Part shown: positions 30,046-38,917 of the stretch, in pieces
Layout: every line of letters begins with the position of its first letter
How positions within the stretch are numbered: position 1 is the stretch's first letter
Assembly: GCF_006864135.1 (NCBI RefSeq)
Contig: NZ_SADV01000010.1
Location: 62,001 to 126,000, forward strand
Reading direction: 5' to 3'
Length of the DNA: 64,000 nt
Source of the DNA: Lysinibacillus sphaericus
Lineage (GTDB): Bacteria; Bacillota; Bacilli; Bacillales_A; Planococcaceae
The notes under the pieces: generated by a model
Told to the model about the DNA's origin: nothing
What the model saw: the letters and a program-made list of their open reading frames with translations, nothing else
Databases searched by the model: none
Program-made: the position numbers and the translations under genes

Positions 30046-30651
30046 TTACTTGTTATGAATTTTTAATTTCAATAAATATACAAGATGGTCATCATTTATC
30101 ATTTTTTTCACTTCATTCTCGTTCTGTAAGTCGTATGTTCGTATAGAGTTTCCATTTGATTCTCTGTATACACCTAGTAAATAAGTTTCGTTCAATTTTA
30201 ATTTTACTGTTTCATCCCCAATTGCATAATCCCATCCACTAATACTACCAGCAGCTTGAATTTTGTCGATTTTTATAGGGTTTGCTTTAACACTTGGTCC
30301 ATAAAGAAAAGCAAAAGATTCATCATCAGTATTTATTATCCCAAACCCTATATTGCCTTCTTCTACTTTGTTTGGACTTTGCCCATATGAAAGTGCCGTT
30401 AAGGAATTAGACTCCAATTGCCCATCTTTGTAACTTTCAACCCAAAGATCAACCCAACTTTTATCGGCATTATTTAATTTGAAATGAAAGTCTTGTGCTA
30501 TGCCTAAATTTAAATCTATGAAAGTACTCACATATTTAGAATCGGTGTTAATTGAAATAGTCGCTAATGCTGTATCTTTTTGATTAGTGCAACCTGAAAG
30601 AAATAACAAAAACAATGTTGATAGGATACTAATAAAATACTTATTTCTCAA
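30046..30651 (-). CDS. Putative lipoprotein of unknown function
   Basis: 201 aa with a lipoprotein signal: MRNKYFISILSTLFLLFLSGC, lipobox LSGC at residues 18-21. The mature part has beta-rich stretches and no motif I recognise (WVDLWVESYKDGQL, GWDYAIGDETVKLKLNETYLLGVYRE). It should be anchored on the outer face of the membrane. Start TTG (plus-strand CAA at 30649-30651) with a weak site AAAGGCGG upstream. It is flanked by repeat arrays on both sides. Confidence 0.65.
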   Translation of the reverse strand: MRNKYFISILSTLFLLFLSGCTNQKDTALATISINTDSKYVSTFIDLNLGIAQDFHFKLNNADKSWVDLWVESYKDGQLESNSLTALSYGQSPNKVEEGNIGFGIINTDDESFAFLYGPSVKANPIKIDKIQAAGSISGWDYAIGDETVKLKLNETYLLGVYRESNGNSIRTYDLQNENEVKKMINDDHLVYLLKLKIHNK

Positions 30652-30717
30652 TAAACGAAACCGCCTTTCAAGAATTTACCGCCTTTATTAAAAAAGGCAA
30701 CGTGCTTTATAGAGGGC

Positions 30718-31041
30718 TCACCACCAAAAGTTGTGGATGACTTTTGTTAAAATGTCTACTATGTAAATAGTTGATTGGAGTGGAGACTGGGCGATTCCTC
30801 GGGGATCAGCGATAGAGGAAAGCATCACATCCTGTGATAACGCCTTCGTGACCAACATCGTGTTGGCCCGAGCCCCTGCAGCGTAGCGGATGTTTTCTGT
30901 GCGAAAGCGAAGCGTCAGCAACAAATGTTTTTTCTGTGCGAAAGCGAAGCGTCAGCAACAAATGTTTTTTCTGTGCGAAAGCGAAGCGGCAGCAACAAAG
31001 TGCCCAGTCGGAACGGAAATCAACCACACGTTTTGGTGATT
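30718..31041. repeat. Dispersed repeat, long copy with inner 37-bp tandem units
   Basis: Left end CACCACCAAAAGTTGTGGATGAC and right end CAACCACACGTTTTGGTGAT (31021-31040) match the terminal inverted repeats of the element at 5990-6119; the leading ~50 bases are also alike. Inside are CTGTGCGAAAGCGAAGCGTC-AGCAACAAATGTTTTTT units at 30897, 30934 and 30971 with an exact 37-base period, plus CATCACATCCTGTGATAACG, a module shared with 31860. Confidence 0.7.
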
Positions 31042-31210
31042 ATCCTTATAGAGTATTATTCGACAAATCTTGTAAAAAGACCTTGTAATGCTTTAATGGC
31101 ATAAATACACTTATTGAAAGCTATGCAAGTGCATTTATGCCATTATTATATGTTTAAATAGTAAAACATAAATTATATATAGGGAAAACAATACTGAAAG
31201 GAGAATTACA

Positions 31211-31723
31211 ATGAAAATTTTTGAAACAGAACGACTTACCCTTCGTCTACAAACAACAGATGATGCCGATTTTATCCTTGAGTTAATGAATGATCCTTCA
31301 TGGTTGCAGTTCATTGGTGATCGCGGTGTGAAAACAGTGGAGGAGGCATGTGAATATATAATAAATGGACCACTTCGCATGTATGAGCAATTTGGTTTTT
31401 GTTTTTATTTAGTTGAAAGAAAAGACGATCAAATCCCCCTTGGAATTTGTGGTTTTGTTAAAAGGGAGTCGCTAGAAGATGTGGATATTGGGTTCGCTTT
31501 TCTGCCTAAGTATTGGGGAAAAGGATACGCCTATGAAGCGGCCTCAGCAACATTGGCATATGGTATAGATATACTAGGGTTAAATCGTATTGTAGCTATT
31601 ACAACCCAAGATAATGAGGCTTCAGCTAAGTTGCTTGAAAAAATAGGCTTGAAGTTTGAAAGATTAGTCCAATTTTCCAATGATGCTGAAGAACTTAGAC
31701 TTTTTTCATTTAACTTCTTTTAG
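31211..31723 (+). CDS. GNAT family N-acetyltransferase (RimJ/RimL-like)
   Basis: 170 aa. Starts FETERLTLRLQTTDDADFILELMNDP, the usual opening of the RimJ/RimL-type GNAT group; the acetyl-CoA loop region is DIGFAFLPKYWGKGYAYEAASA. The acceptor substrate cannot be told. ATG at 31211 follows GAAAGGAGAATTACA. Stands alone between two repeat copies, with no operon partner. Confidence 0.85.
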   Translation: MKIFETERLTLRLQTTDDADFILELMNDPSWLQFIGDRGVKTVEEACEYIINGPLRMYEQFGFCFYLVERKDDQIPLGICGFVKRESLEDVDIGFAFLPKYWGKGYAYEAASATLAYGIDILGLNRIVAITTQDNEASAKLLEKIGLKFERLVQFSNDAEELRLFSFNFF

Positions 31724-31794
31724 CAAATGTGTTATGGAGCGACAGGTGAGAATTCTCTACCTTTAGAGGTGGTTAAATGAATGGGAGTTTAAGA

Positions 31795-31945
31795 CATATT
31801 TCAGCGGGTCACCAAACATCCGCTGAACTCTAGAAACTCAGTCTAAAAACGCCACATCCTGTGGTCACGAAGGCGTTATCACAGAACGTGATAGTTTTAG
31901 CCTTCGTTCCTCTATTTGCTTCAGGGTCTCATCTGTGACGCTATT
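31795..31945. repeat. Dispersed repeat, internal modules only
   Basis: CAGCGGGTCACCAAACATCC, GCCACATCCTGTGGTCACGAAGG, GCGTTATCACAGAACGTGAT and CCTCTATTTGCTTCAGGGTC are shared with 22040-22110, 30825-30880 and 40300-40370 in different combinations. A separate hairpin AACCCTTCCT/AGGAAGGGTT lies at 31962-31994. Confidence 0.55.
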
Positions 31946-32036
31946 CATTTCAGATAAGAATAACCCTTCCTCAATCAATTTTTAAGGAAGGGTTGAAAAT
32001 GGAAGTTGTAGAGTGAATGCCCTCAAAGATAATCTA

Positions 32037-32083
32037 CATAAAAAAGAGACAGTCTTTAGTGAGTAACACTTTAGACTGTCTCT
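32037..32083 (-). terminator. Terminator of the dlt operon
   Basis: AGAGACAGTCTTTAGTG pairs with CACTTTAGACTGTCTCT; on the minus strand it is followed by TTTTTTA. Confidence 0.85.
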
Positions 32084-32099
32084 GCTTTCGTTAAGTGAT

Positions 32100-33275
32100 T
32101 TATTTCTGTGCCCAATATTTGTCTAGCTCTTGATCTAGATAGACCCAGCCCTTCCATGCAATATGAATCGTATCCATAATGAAATAAGGATCATAGTCAT
32201 GGCTTGAGAAATCAACAAATGGAACACCATTATCAGTCAATATCTGGTTCATTTTTGCGTAATATTTATCACGGCGATCCGCAGGATATTCAGTGTAGTC
32301 ATACCAATGACCATTTACTGGAATAGAGATGAATAGAGGCTTTGCACCAGCATCTTTTAAAATATCAATGACAAGCTGTAAATCCTCATATTCGGGTGAA
32401 GTCGTGTAATCTTCGCCTTTTCGGAATCCTTTAAACCTATCAAGATTAGAATTTTTAAGTCGCTTATAAAACTTGTTTTCAATCATTAAATCATTGGAAA
32501 CACGCTTTTCGCCATATTTTTCGGCATTTTGTAGTTGTTGCTCAAATGTTTGGTTCGCAACTAGTTTGTCATTGTTCTTTAACTTACTCCCCTCTCGAGG
32601 GAAGAGCGAGTAATACAAATCTTTTTTCTCTAAAAGTGCCTTTTGGAAATGGCCAGCCAACATTGCAAGTCGCCCAATGATTGGTTTTTCCTTCCCACCA
32701 GATAATTTATATTCATAAATTGTTCTTAGCAGGTCATCGCGGTTTACTGTATCAAAATCAAGCAGGCGTTTCATTCCTCGATTTCGAAGATCTTCGTCAA
32801 TGTCTTTATTGTATGCTAAATCATAAGCATGCAACATCGAATAGTTAGGAGAGAAGTGTAATTCATTCATGCCCTTTTTCGTAAACCATTGGGGGGAAAT
32901 GATGAAAACAATTTTCTTATCCTTTAAATTCTTTTCCTGTGCAGCAAAATTTAAAAAGTGTGTAATAGACTGCATTCCACCACGCCCGACCATAAATGTC
33001 GTATACGGAGCATTTGTAGCACGAGTATAGTTATAAGGGTGGAACGGATCAAAACGATTTAATTCTGAGGAGCCATATAAAGGCATAGTATTAGGCTCCT
33101 GCAACATTCGCTCTTGGAAATACATCCCTTGGAACACTAACGGAGACATACTCGTCTTTGCTTGCTCTACATCTTCATCTGAAATCCAAGCTTTTATCCA
33201 GGAATTAGGGAAGAATATCAAGGCAGCAAAAAGAGCAAAAGCAATTAATAATGATAGAAAGCCTTTCTTAATCAT
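32100..33275 (-). CDS. dltD: D-alanyl transfer protein DltD
   Basis: 391 aa: one N-terminal membrane anchor (LSLLIAFALFAALIFFP) and an extracytoplasmic SGNH-like domain with LYGSSELNRFDPFHPYNY (Ser of the catalytic site) and near the end SSHDYDPYFIMDTIHIAWKGW (Asp and His). DltD works with DltB to transfer D-alanine to lipoteichoic acid. ATG overlaps the dltC stop by 4 bases. Confidence 0.93.
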   Translation of the reverse strand: MIKKGFLSLLIAFALFAALIFFPNSWIKAWISDEDVEQAKTSMSPLVFQGMYFQERMLQEPNTMPLYGSSELNRFDPFHPYNYTRATNAPYTTFMVGRGGMQSITHFLNFAAQEKNLKDKKIVFIISPQWFTKKGMNELHFSPNYSMLHAYDLAYNKDIDEDLRNRGMKRLLDFDTVNRDDLLRTIYEYKLSGGKEKPIIGRLAMLAGHFQKALLEKKDLYYSLFPREGSKLKNNDKLVANQTFEQQLQNAEKYGEKRVSNDLMIENKFYKRLKNSNLDRFKGFRKGEDYTTSPEYEDLQLVIDILKDAGAKPLFISIPVNGHWYDYTEYPADRRDKYYAKMNQILTDNGVPFVDFSSHDYDPYFIMDTIHIAWKGWVYLDQELDKYWAQK

Positions 33276-33505
33276 TGTCTTTCAGCTAATTCCGCAGCAA
33301 TACGATTTGGCGTGTTCCATTCCTCACGGTTGAAATCAGTAATTGGCACTGAGATATTAAAGCGGCTTTCAATTTCCACTAATAAATTAATTGTACCGAA
33401 TGAATCAAGAAGTCCTTCTTCAAATAAATCGATATCTGGATTTTCTAAAATGATATCGTCCTCACATAATTCTACTAGCATTTCTAAAACTTGTTGTTTA
33501 TCCAT
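33272..33505 (-). CDS. dltC: D-alanyl carrier protein DltC
   Basis: 77-aa acyl-carrier-like protein; the phosphopantetheine site is S35 in LLDSFGTINLLVEIE. DltA loads it with D-alanine in the cytosol and DltB takes it over at the membrane. ATG preceded by AAGGAGATTTATAAT. Overlaps dltD by 4 bases; 63 bases separate it from dltB. Confidence 0.95.
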   Translation of the reverse strand: MDKQQVLEMLVELCEDDIILENPDIDLFEEGLLDSFGTINLLVEIESRFNISVPITDFNREEWNTPNRIAAELAERQ

Positions 33506-33568
33506 ATTATAAATCTCCTTTATTGTTTAGGCTGCGTTATTCATAAAAATATAAAACAGAGCCATTAA

Positions 33569-34732
33569 TTAAAATAATGTTCCTGAAAAAATATAGAAAC
33601 CAAAGCAAATGGCATTAAACGTAATAAATACGCCGATTGCATGCGTCCATTTATTTTTTGGCCAAATCTTGCGCTTTTTATTCCAACGTTCAAATTTATC
33701 GAAGCAAATAATTAACAAGGCATGGTAGAGACCGTAGACAACAAAGTGCAATTCTAATCCGTGCCAAATACCCATTAAAAAGAACAGTAAAAAGAAGCCA
33801 AGATAAGAAACTGTATATTTGTTTTTAATCCATTTTTTCTTCGTCATCCAAAGTACGAAGCGCATATAAACATAATCCCTGAACCAGAATGAAAGACTCA
33901 TATGCCAACGGTTCCAGAAGTCTTTAATATTGCGACTCGAGAATGGACGGTTAAAGTTAATTGGCGTTTGAACACCCATAATGCGACTGACACCAACAGC
34001 AAAAGCACTATAACCTGCAAAATCGAAAAATAGATAAAAACTATACATATACATATACGCTATTTGCCCTTGAAAAGGTGTCAAATAGTTATACGTTTGA
34101 TTTGGTAAATAAATAAGTGTGTAATTGTATATTAAATAAGCCAAAATAAATTTATACAAAAAGCCTAAAAATATACAATTAATTCCGCTTAACAGCAGCT
34201 TTTGATAATCTTGACTAGATGGCACTGTGTGCATATCTTTATAAAAGCGTCGCCAACGATCAATAGGTCCTGAAGTTATTGTTGGGAAGAACAGTAAGAA
34301 ATAAGCAAGCTCAACTACTGAAATTTTATCCTTAATTAAGCCATCACGAGTTTCTAAAATCATTTGTACCGATTTAAAGGTAATATAGGATACCCCTAAA
34401 AATCCAAATAAATTATTAAGGCCAAGCATAGGCAGAACCTTCACAAGTACAAGTGGCAAAATAGACAGCAGTACAGCAATTACGAATACGGACGTGCTAT
34501 TCTTCTGTAAGCGATATTTTTGGTAACCGACAATTAATAGTAACTGAAATACTGTAAATAGTATAAGAGAAGTTGAGCCATTAAGGGAGTTACCAAAAAT
34601 AAGAGCTAACACGACAATCGAAATAAAGATATTATAGCGTTTAGCTGATTTCCCACGTAGTCCTAAAATAATGGATGGCATTAATAAAATACCAATGATG
34701 ATGAAGAAAAATATATTTCCATAAGCCGTCAT
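33569..34732 (-). CDS. dltB: Teichoic acid D-alanyltransferase DltB (MBOAT family)
   Basis: 387 aa with about ten or more hydrophobic segments. MBOAT family marks include DFAGYSAFAVGVSRIMG, the RNIKDFWNRWHMSLSFWFRDYVY block and the catalytic His in MGIWHGLELHFVVYGLYHA. It moves D-alanine across the membrane with DltC, DltX and DltD. ATG overlaps the dltA stop (ATGA). Confidence 0.95.
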   Translation of the reverse strand: MTAYGNIFFFIIIGILLMPSIILGLRGKSAKRYNIFISIVVLALIFGNSLNGSTSLILFTVFQLLLIVGYQKYRLQKNSTSVFVIAVLLSILPLVLVKVLPMLGLNNLFGFLGVSYITFKSVQMILETRDGLIKDKISVVELAYFLLFFPTITSGPIDRWRRFYKDMHTVPSSQDYQKLLLSGINCIFLGFLYKFILAYLIYNYTLIYLPNQTYNYLTPFQGQIAYMYMYSFYLFFDFAGYSAFAVGVSRIMGVQTPINFNRPFSSRNIKDFWNRWHMSLSFWFRDYVYMRFVLWMTKKKWIKNKYTVSYLGFFLLFFLMGIWHGLELHFVVYGLYHALLIICFDKFERWNKKRKIWPKNKWTHAIGVFITFNAICFGFYIFSGTLF

Positions 34733-36201
34733 ACTGTTTCCATAACCGCCAATCCTTTACGATCAACTTTACCGTTAGTATTTAAAGGTAAAGTGTCAAT
34801 GTATTTGAACGTTTTCGGAATCATATAAGATGGTAAATACTCCGCTAACAATGCTTTAAGCTGCTTCGTCATTTTGAAGGCAGAGTCTGTCAATGGTTCT
34901 CGTAGAACAACAAACGCACTTAGTGAAACAATTTCATCATCTTTTGAAATAGGTATAACAACACAGCTAGCAACAGCTGGAAGATTGCCAATTTGTTTTT
35001 CAATTTCCTCGATTTCTAAACGGTAACCGTGTAGTTTCACCTGGAAATCTTTTCGTCCAGAAAAGAACAGATAACCATCTTTTTCATAACCAACGTCTCC
35101 AGTTTTATAAATACGTTGATCCCCTATTGTAGGAAACGCTTTAAGTGTTAAATCAGGTGCCCCAAGATAACCTGCACTTACAGTCGGTCCAGAAATAATA
35201 ATCTCGCCATCTTCTTGCAAGGATAGATTAGGCTCAGATAGAGGAGCGATTGGTAATTGGTCAAATTGCTCAAGAAGCTCCTTTGTTACTTTCACATAAG
35301 ATACGGCAACCGTTGTTTCTGTAGGACCGTATAAGTTAAAAATAGAAGCTTGTGGGAAGCGCTGCATTAATTCTTTCGATACGGATACTGGTAAAACCTC
35401 TCCGCAGAATAAAAACGTATTTAAAGTAGGCATTAACGCCTGATCCCATTCTTTGTTCATTAAGCAGATCTTCGCAAAGGAAGGTGTAGAAGTCCAAACG
35501 CGAATATCAGATGAAGCTAATGACTCAAATAACGCTTTTGGATTAGCAATTTGCTCCTGCTTAATAGCGTAAAGTGTTTGCCCACTAACGAGTGCAGGAT
35601 ATAAATCCATAACCGATAAATCAAAGGAATAAGGTGCTTGATTTAGAAACACGCCAGATTCCTGTAAAGGGAAATGCTCATGCATCCAATCAACAAAATG
35701 TGCTAAATTATCAGCTGTAATTTGAACACCTTTTGGCTTACCAGTAGAACCAGATGTGTAAATAATATAATGAATTTCTTGATCCTTAACCCAAGTTGAA
35801 GGCTCTGTCGAAATGCTAGTAGCTTGAGCCACTAAATCACTTACTTCCACTACAGGAACTGATTGATTCGCGTTTAATGTTTCAGTTTTTAGTAGTAAAC
35901 AAGCCTGAGAAGCTTCTATTATAATTTGTAACCTTTCAGACGGTGTAGAAGAGTCAACCGGTACATATGGATGACCTGCCTTTACAGCTCCTAAAAAGGC
36001 AACGATTTGTAAAGGGGACATATGCCCGTAGACGACGATAGGTTGTTGTCTTTTCAAATCAAGAGCCATTAAATATTGCGCTACACAATCAGAAAGATGC
36101 CAAAGCTCACCATACGTTAAGGCATCACTATTGGTTTGATATGCAGTTCGATGTGGATGCTGTTGTGCCACTTTTTGAATAGCCTCTAAAATACTTAACA
36201 T
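34729..36201 (-). CDS. dltA: D-alanine--D-alanyl carrier protein ligase DltA
   Basis: 490-aa adenylation-domain enzyme that activates D-alanine with ATP and loads DltC. The P-loop-like IIYTSGSTGKPKGVQIT, FNLYGPTETTVAVSY, IYKTGDVGYEKDGYLFFSGR and the C-terminal NTNGKVDRKGL Lys are present. ATG follows AAAAGGAGATATAAA; dltX lies 18 bases upstream. Confidence 0.96.
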   Translation of the reverse strand: MLSILEAIQKVAQQHPHRTAYQTNSDALTYGELWHLSDCVAQYLMALDLKRQQPIVVYGHMSPLQIVAFLGAVKAGHPYVPVDSSTPSERLQIIIEASQACLLLKTETLNANQSVPVVEVSDLVAQATSISTEPSTWVKDQEIHYIIYTSGSTGKPKGVQITADNLAHFVDWMHEHFPLQESGVFLNQAPYSFDLSVMDLYPALVSGQTLYAIKQEQIANPKALFESLASSDIRVWTSTPSFAKICLMNKEWDQALMPTLNTFLFCGEVLPVSVSKELMQRFPQASIFNLYGPTETTVAVSYVKVTKELLEQFDQLPIAPLSEPNLSLQEDGEIIISGPTVSAGYLGAPDLTLKAFPTIGDQRIYKTGDVGYEKDGYLFFSGRKDFQVKLHGYRLEIEEIEKQIGNLPAVASCVVIPISKDDEIVSLSAFVVLREPLTDSAFKMTKQLKALLAEYLPSYMIPKTFKYIDTLPLNTNGKVDRKGLAVMETV

Positions 36202-36219
36202 AGTTTATATCTCCTTTTC

Positions 36220-36357
36220 TTAAAATTCCGTATATATAAATGGTCCTGCGTTCATATCATGGAAGCCATGGATAAGAAACAAGAGCGTTAAAATGATGAA
36301 GTAAAATAACGTAAAGCCTATAAAACGTAAAACCTCATTATTTTTAATGGATTGCAT
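36220..36357 (-). CDS. dltX: Small membrane protein DltX
   Basis: A 45-codon gene just upstream of dltA. The peptide starts MQSIKNNEVLRFIGFTLFYF, has one membrane helix (FTLFYFIILTLLFLI) and ends GPFIYTEF, matching the conserved C-terminal motif FIYxEF of DltX. In other Gram-positives this motif is needed for D-alanylation and mimics the DltB/DltD acceptor interaction. The ATG is 4 bases after GGAGGTGGA on the minus strand. Confidence 0.9.
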   Translation of the reverse strand: MQSIKNNEVLRFIGFTLFYFIILTLLFLIHGFHDMNAGPFIYTEF

Positions 36358-37006
36358 ATGTCCACCTCCAATTAAAAATGAAAAAAGATTATAACTTTGT
36401 AAATATATAAATAAATAGATATTTTTTCAAGTTTTTTCTAAATTATTTTTCCACTTATTAATTTTTCAACACTGTTTTGACGGATTGTAGCTTAAAATGT
36501 TGCTAAATTTCTTGATATTCATAAAATCATAAGATTAATTTAAGGTAAAATTAAGGTTTCTAAAAACTCACCTAAATGAAGGAAAGAAAATGATTTTCCT
36601 TTGTACCTCAATTTGAATTTTACTAAAACTACAATCACCTTTATTATCGCTGTTTTTCCGCTTCAATGGTACTTAAAAAATCCTTAAATTTCGTTTTAGA
36701 GCATTCGAAGCAATCTATTTTTTCGTTATTACATTAAGCATAATAAATGAAAGTAAAATCAAAGTAAATCGGACGGAAAAAATTGGCATAATTTATGGTG
36801 AGAGGGGATAACCAAAATGGAAGCTGTAAAAATGTTAAGCAGATGATTAAAGTGGTAATCTTTTGAGGACTGTTGCAAAAACAAATTTGAGCAAAAAAGA
36901 AAAGTGCCACCATCAAGTTAGACATCTCAACTTATGATAGCACCCTTATTTTTATCTCGCTACAGAATTCCAAAGTAAGTGGGAGAATAACTTTCCGTAA
37001 AAGCCC
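36358..37006. other. AT-rich intergenic region upstream of dltX
   Basis: No gene of normal size is seen. It must hold the dlt promoter; TATAAT on the minus strand near 36389-36394 could be its -10, but no good -35 is visible. At 36906-36950 GTGCCACCATCAAGTT pairs imperfectly with AACTTATGATAGCAC before a T-rich run, a possible terminator on the plus strand with no obvious gene before it, so it may be the remnant of a lost gene. Confidence 0.4.
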
Positions 37007-38647
37007 TTATTTGATTACATTTAAAACTTTTTTAGAAACGTAAAATTCAGTACCGTTGTAAACATTGATTGTATCAAAGGTATGTGTTTGTGCTGTCTTG
37101 TCTTGTTCGTATATTAAAATGTTCTTATTAACTGGGATTGTAACGGTTACATTATTTTTTTGTGCAATCAATTTAGGGTTATCTTTATCAGTTAAGTCAA
37201 TTTTAGATGTGTAGCCTTTTTCCGTAAATGCTTTTGTTGCTGGTATATATAAATCATCTGTAAGCTTATTTAAATCGAAGTCCATAAACTTTGCCATCGC
37301 ATGGGCTAAATCTGTGTTTTCTACAAGGCCTGTAATTTTAGATGGCCCGAATGAGTATAAAAACACATCATCACCAGTATGCCCACCGGTTGTAAAGCCA
37401 ATATGAGCACGGTTGGCAAGCATTTTTACCATTTCTTCTCCAGGGTCTTTAGCTAACTGTAAGGTCGCAAGCTCGTCCGGAGATAAATCATCTAATCCAT
37501 AAAGTGCAGCGACTTCTACAATATTTGATTTATCTTCCTTTAATTGGCTTAGTGCACCTTCAACGGTCATTTTAGCTTTCTTTAGAGGATCGATATAGGC
37601 AGAAACAGGTGTGTTGGAATAAGTACTTGTCGTGTTAGCATTCCCCATTGTAATCCCACTGTTGCCGTGGTCTGTAACAGCAATGACCATAGTATTGCCA
37701 TCTTTTTTTGCAAAATCAACCGCTTCCTTGACTGCATCATCAAACGATAAAATATCGCTAATCATGCCAATTGTGTCATTGGCATGAGCCGCCCAGTCCA
37801 CTTTACTGCCTTCTACAAATAAGAAGAAGCCATCTTCATCCTTTTTGAGCGTATCAATAGCTTTACTAGTCATCTCAGCAAGACTTGGCTCAGATGCTTT
37901 TGTTTTGGCACGATCAAAATCGTAGGCAAGGGCACCTGGAGCAAAGCTTCCCCAAATTTTTGACGATTTACTATTTAGAAGCTCATCTCGCGTTTTCACG
38001 ATGTCATAATTTTTTCCTTTAAGGACATCCACTAAATTCTCGCCATCTTTTCGAGCATTTTTAGTTGTGCCGGGTGCCAAAGACTCAAAGCCACCACCTA
38101 ATACGACATCAATGTTTTGATAAACTTGCTGCTCAGCGATGTCATCATATTGGCTTCTATTTTTAACATGTGCAGAAAAGCCTGCTGGTGTGGCATGCTG
38201 AATTTCCGAAGTAGCAATCAATCCAGTCGCCTTGCCCTGTTGTTTAGCCCCTTCTAAAACATTAGCTACAGGTCTAAAAGCATCCTCTTTGGCAATTTGC
38301 TTAAGCCCTGGTGAATTAATAACGGACGGTAATACACCTACAAATTTATCATTTGATTTATGGCCAGTTGCTAACGCAGTAGCGGCAGGAGCTGAATCAG
38401 TAATAGCTGAATCGGCAGAGTATGTACGCACGCCCCCTGATAAAATTTCATCCATCGCTAAACTTTGACCTTTAAACCAACGAGAAAGTGTAACGGCATT
38501 ATTACTACTACCATCCATCACGAGCATAATCACATTTGTTGGCTTCTTTACTTGAGCAGCTTCTACTTGCGGTTGAGCGATACTAATCGATGATAAAGCA
38601 ATTGCGCTTGCTAGTAACAATGAACTCCATTTTTTTGAATGTTTCAT
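37007..38647 (-). CDS. Alkaline phosphatase, secreted
   Basis: 546 aa. Signal peptide about 1-30 (LLLASAIALSSISIAQPQVEA). The alkaline phosphatase fold is shown by VIMLVMDGSSNN (metal ligand Asp), the catalytic Ser in AITDSAPAATALATGHK, EGSKVDWAAHAND, VTDHGNSG and FTTGGHTGDDV. A C-terminal extension of about 100 residues (after about 445) lies beyond the core. Releases phosphate outside the cell. ATG after AAGGAGGAAAATC. Probably phosphate-regulated. Confidence 0.9.
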   Translation of the reverse strand: MKHSKKWSSLLLASAIALSSISIAQPQVEAAQVKKPTNVIMLVMDGSSNNAVTLSRWFKGQSLAMDEILSGGVRTYSADSAITDSAPAATALATGHKSNDKFVGVLPSVINSPGLKQIAKEDAFRPVANVLEGAKQQGKATGLIATSEIQHATPAGFSAHVKNRSQYDDIAEQQVYQNIDVVLGGGFESLAPGTTKNARKDGENLVDVLKGKNYDIVKTRDELLNSKSSKIWGSFAPGALAYDFDRAKTKASEPSLAEMTSKAIDTLKKDEDGFFLFVEGSKVDWAAHANDTIGMISDILSFDDAVKEAVDFAKKDGNTMVIAVTDHGNSGITMGNANTTSTYSNTPVSAYIDPLKKAKMTVEGALSQLKEDKSNIVEVAALYGLDDLSPDELATLQLAKDPGEEMVKMLANRAHIGFTTGGHTGDDVFLYSFGPSKITGLVENTDLAHAMAKFMDFDLNKLTDDLYIPATKAFTEKGYTSKIDLTDKDNPKLIAQKNNVTVTIPVNKNILIYEQDKTAQTHTFDTINVYNGTEFYVSKKVLNVIK

Positions 38648-38685
38648 GATTTTCCTCCTTAAGGTAAGGTCATTTCACAAGTAAG

Positions 38686-38704
38686 TGTAAAGGAAGGTTG
38701 TAAA
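38686..38704 (-). promoter_or_regulatory. Possible Pho-box-like repeats upstream of the phosphatase
   Basis: TTTACA occurs twice on the minus strand, 13 bases apart (TTTACAACCTTCCTTTACA). PhoP sites are TTAACA-like repeats with about 11-base spacing, so this is only a weak match. Confidence 0.25.
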
Positions 38705-38765
38705 GCTACAATGAATTAATTGTTATGATATTGTGTGGATCTTGTTAAATGTGGCATATATAACT

Positions 38766-38865
38766 AAAATGTGGGGTTAATTTCCGTTCCGACTGAGCGC
38801 TTTCCTCCAGGCTCATCTGTAACCTGATCCAAGAGGAGTCACCCAGTCTTTACGAAAACTAGAGG
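38766..38865. repeat. Dispersed repeat, partial copy
   Basis: AAAATGTGGGGTTAATTTCC and GTTCCGACTGAGCGCTTTCC match the left edge of the family; the partner arm is degraded (CACCCAGTCTTTACGAAAA). Confidence 0.55.
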
Positions 38866-38917
38866 CTGAATGTGAAAATAGAATCTGACTTACTATCTAT
38901 TGGGATGGAAGCATAAG

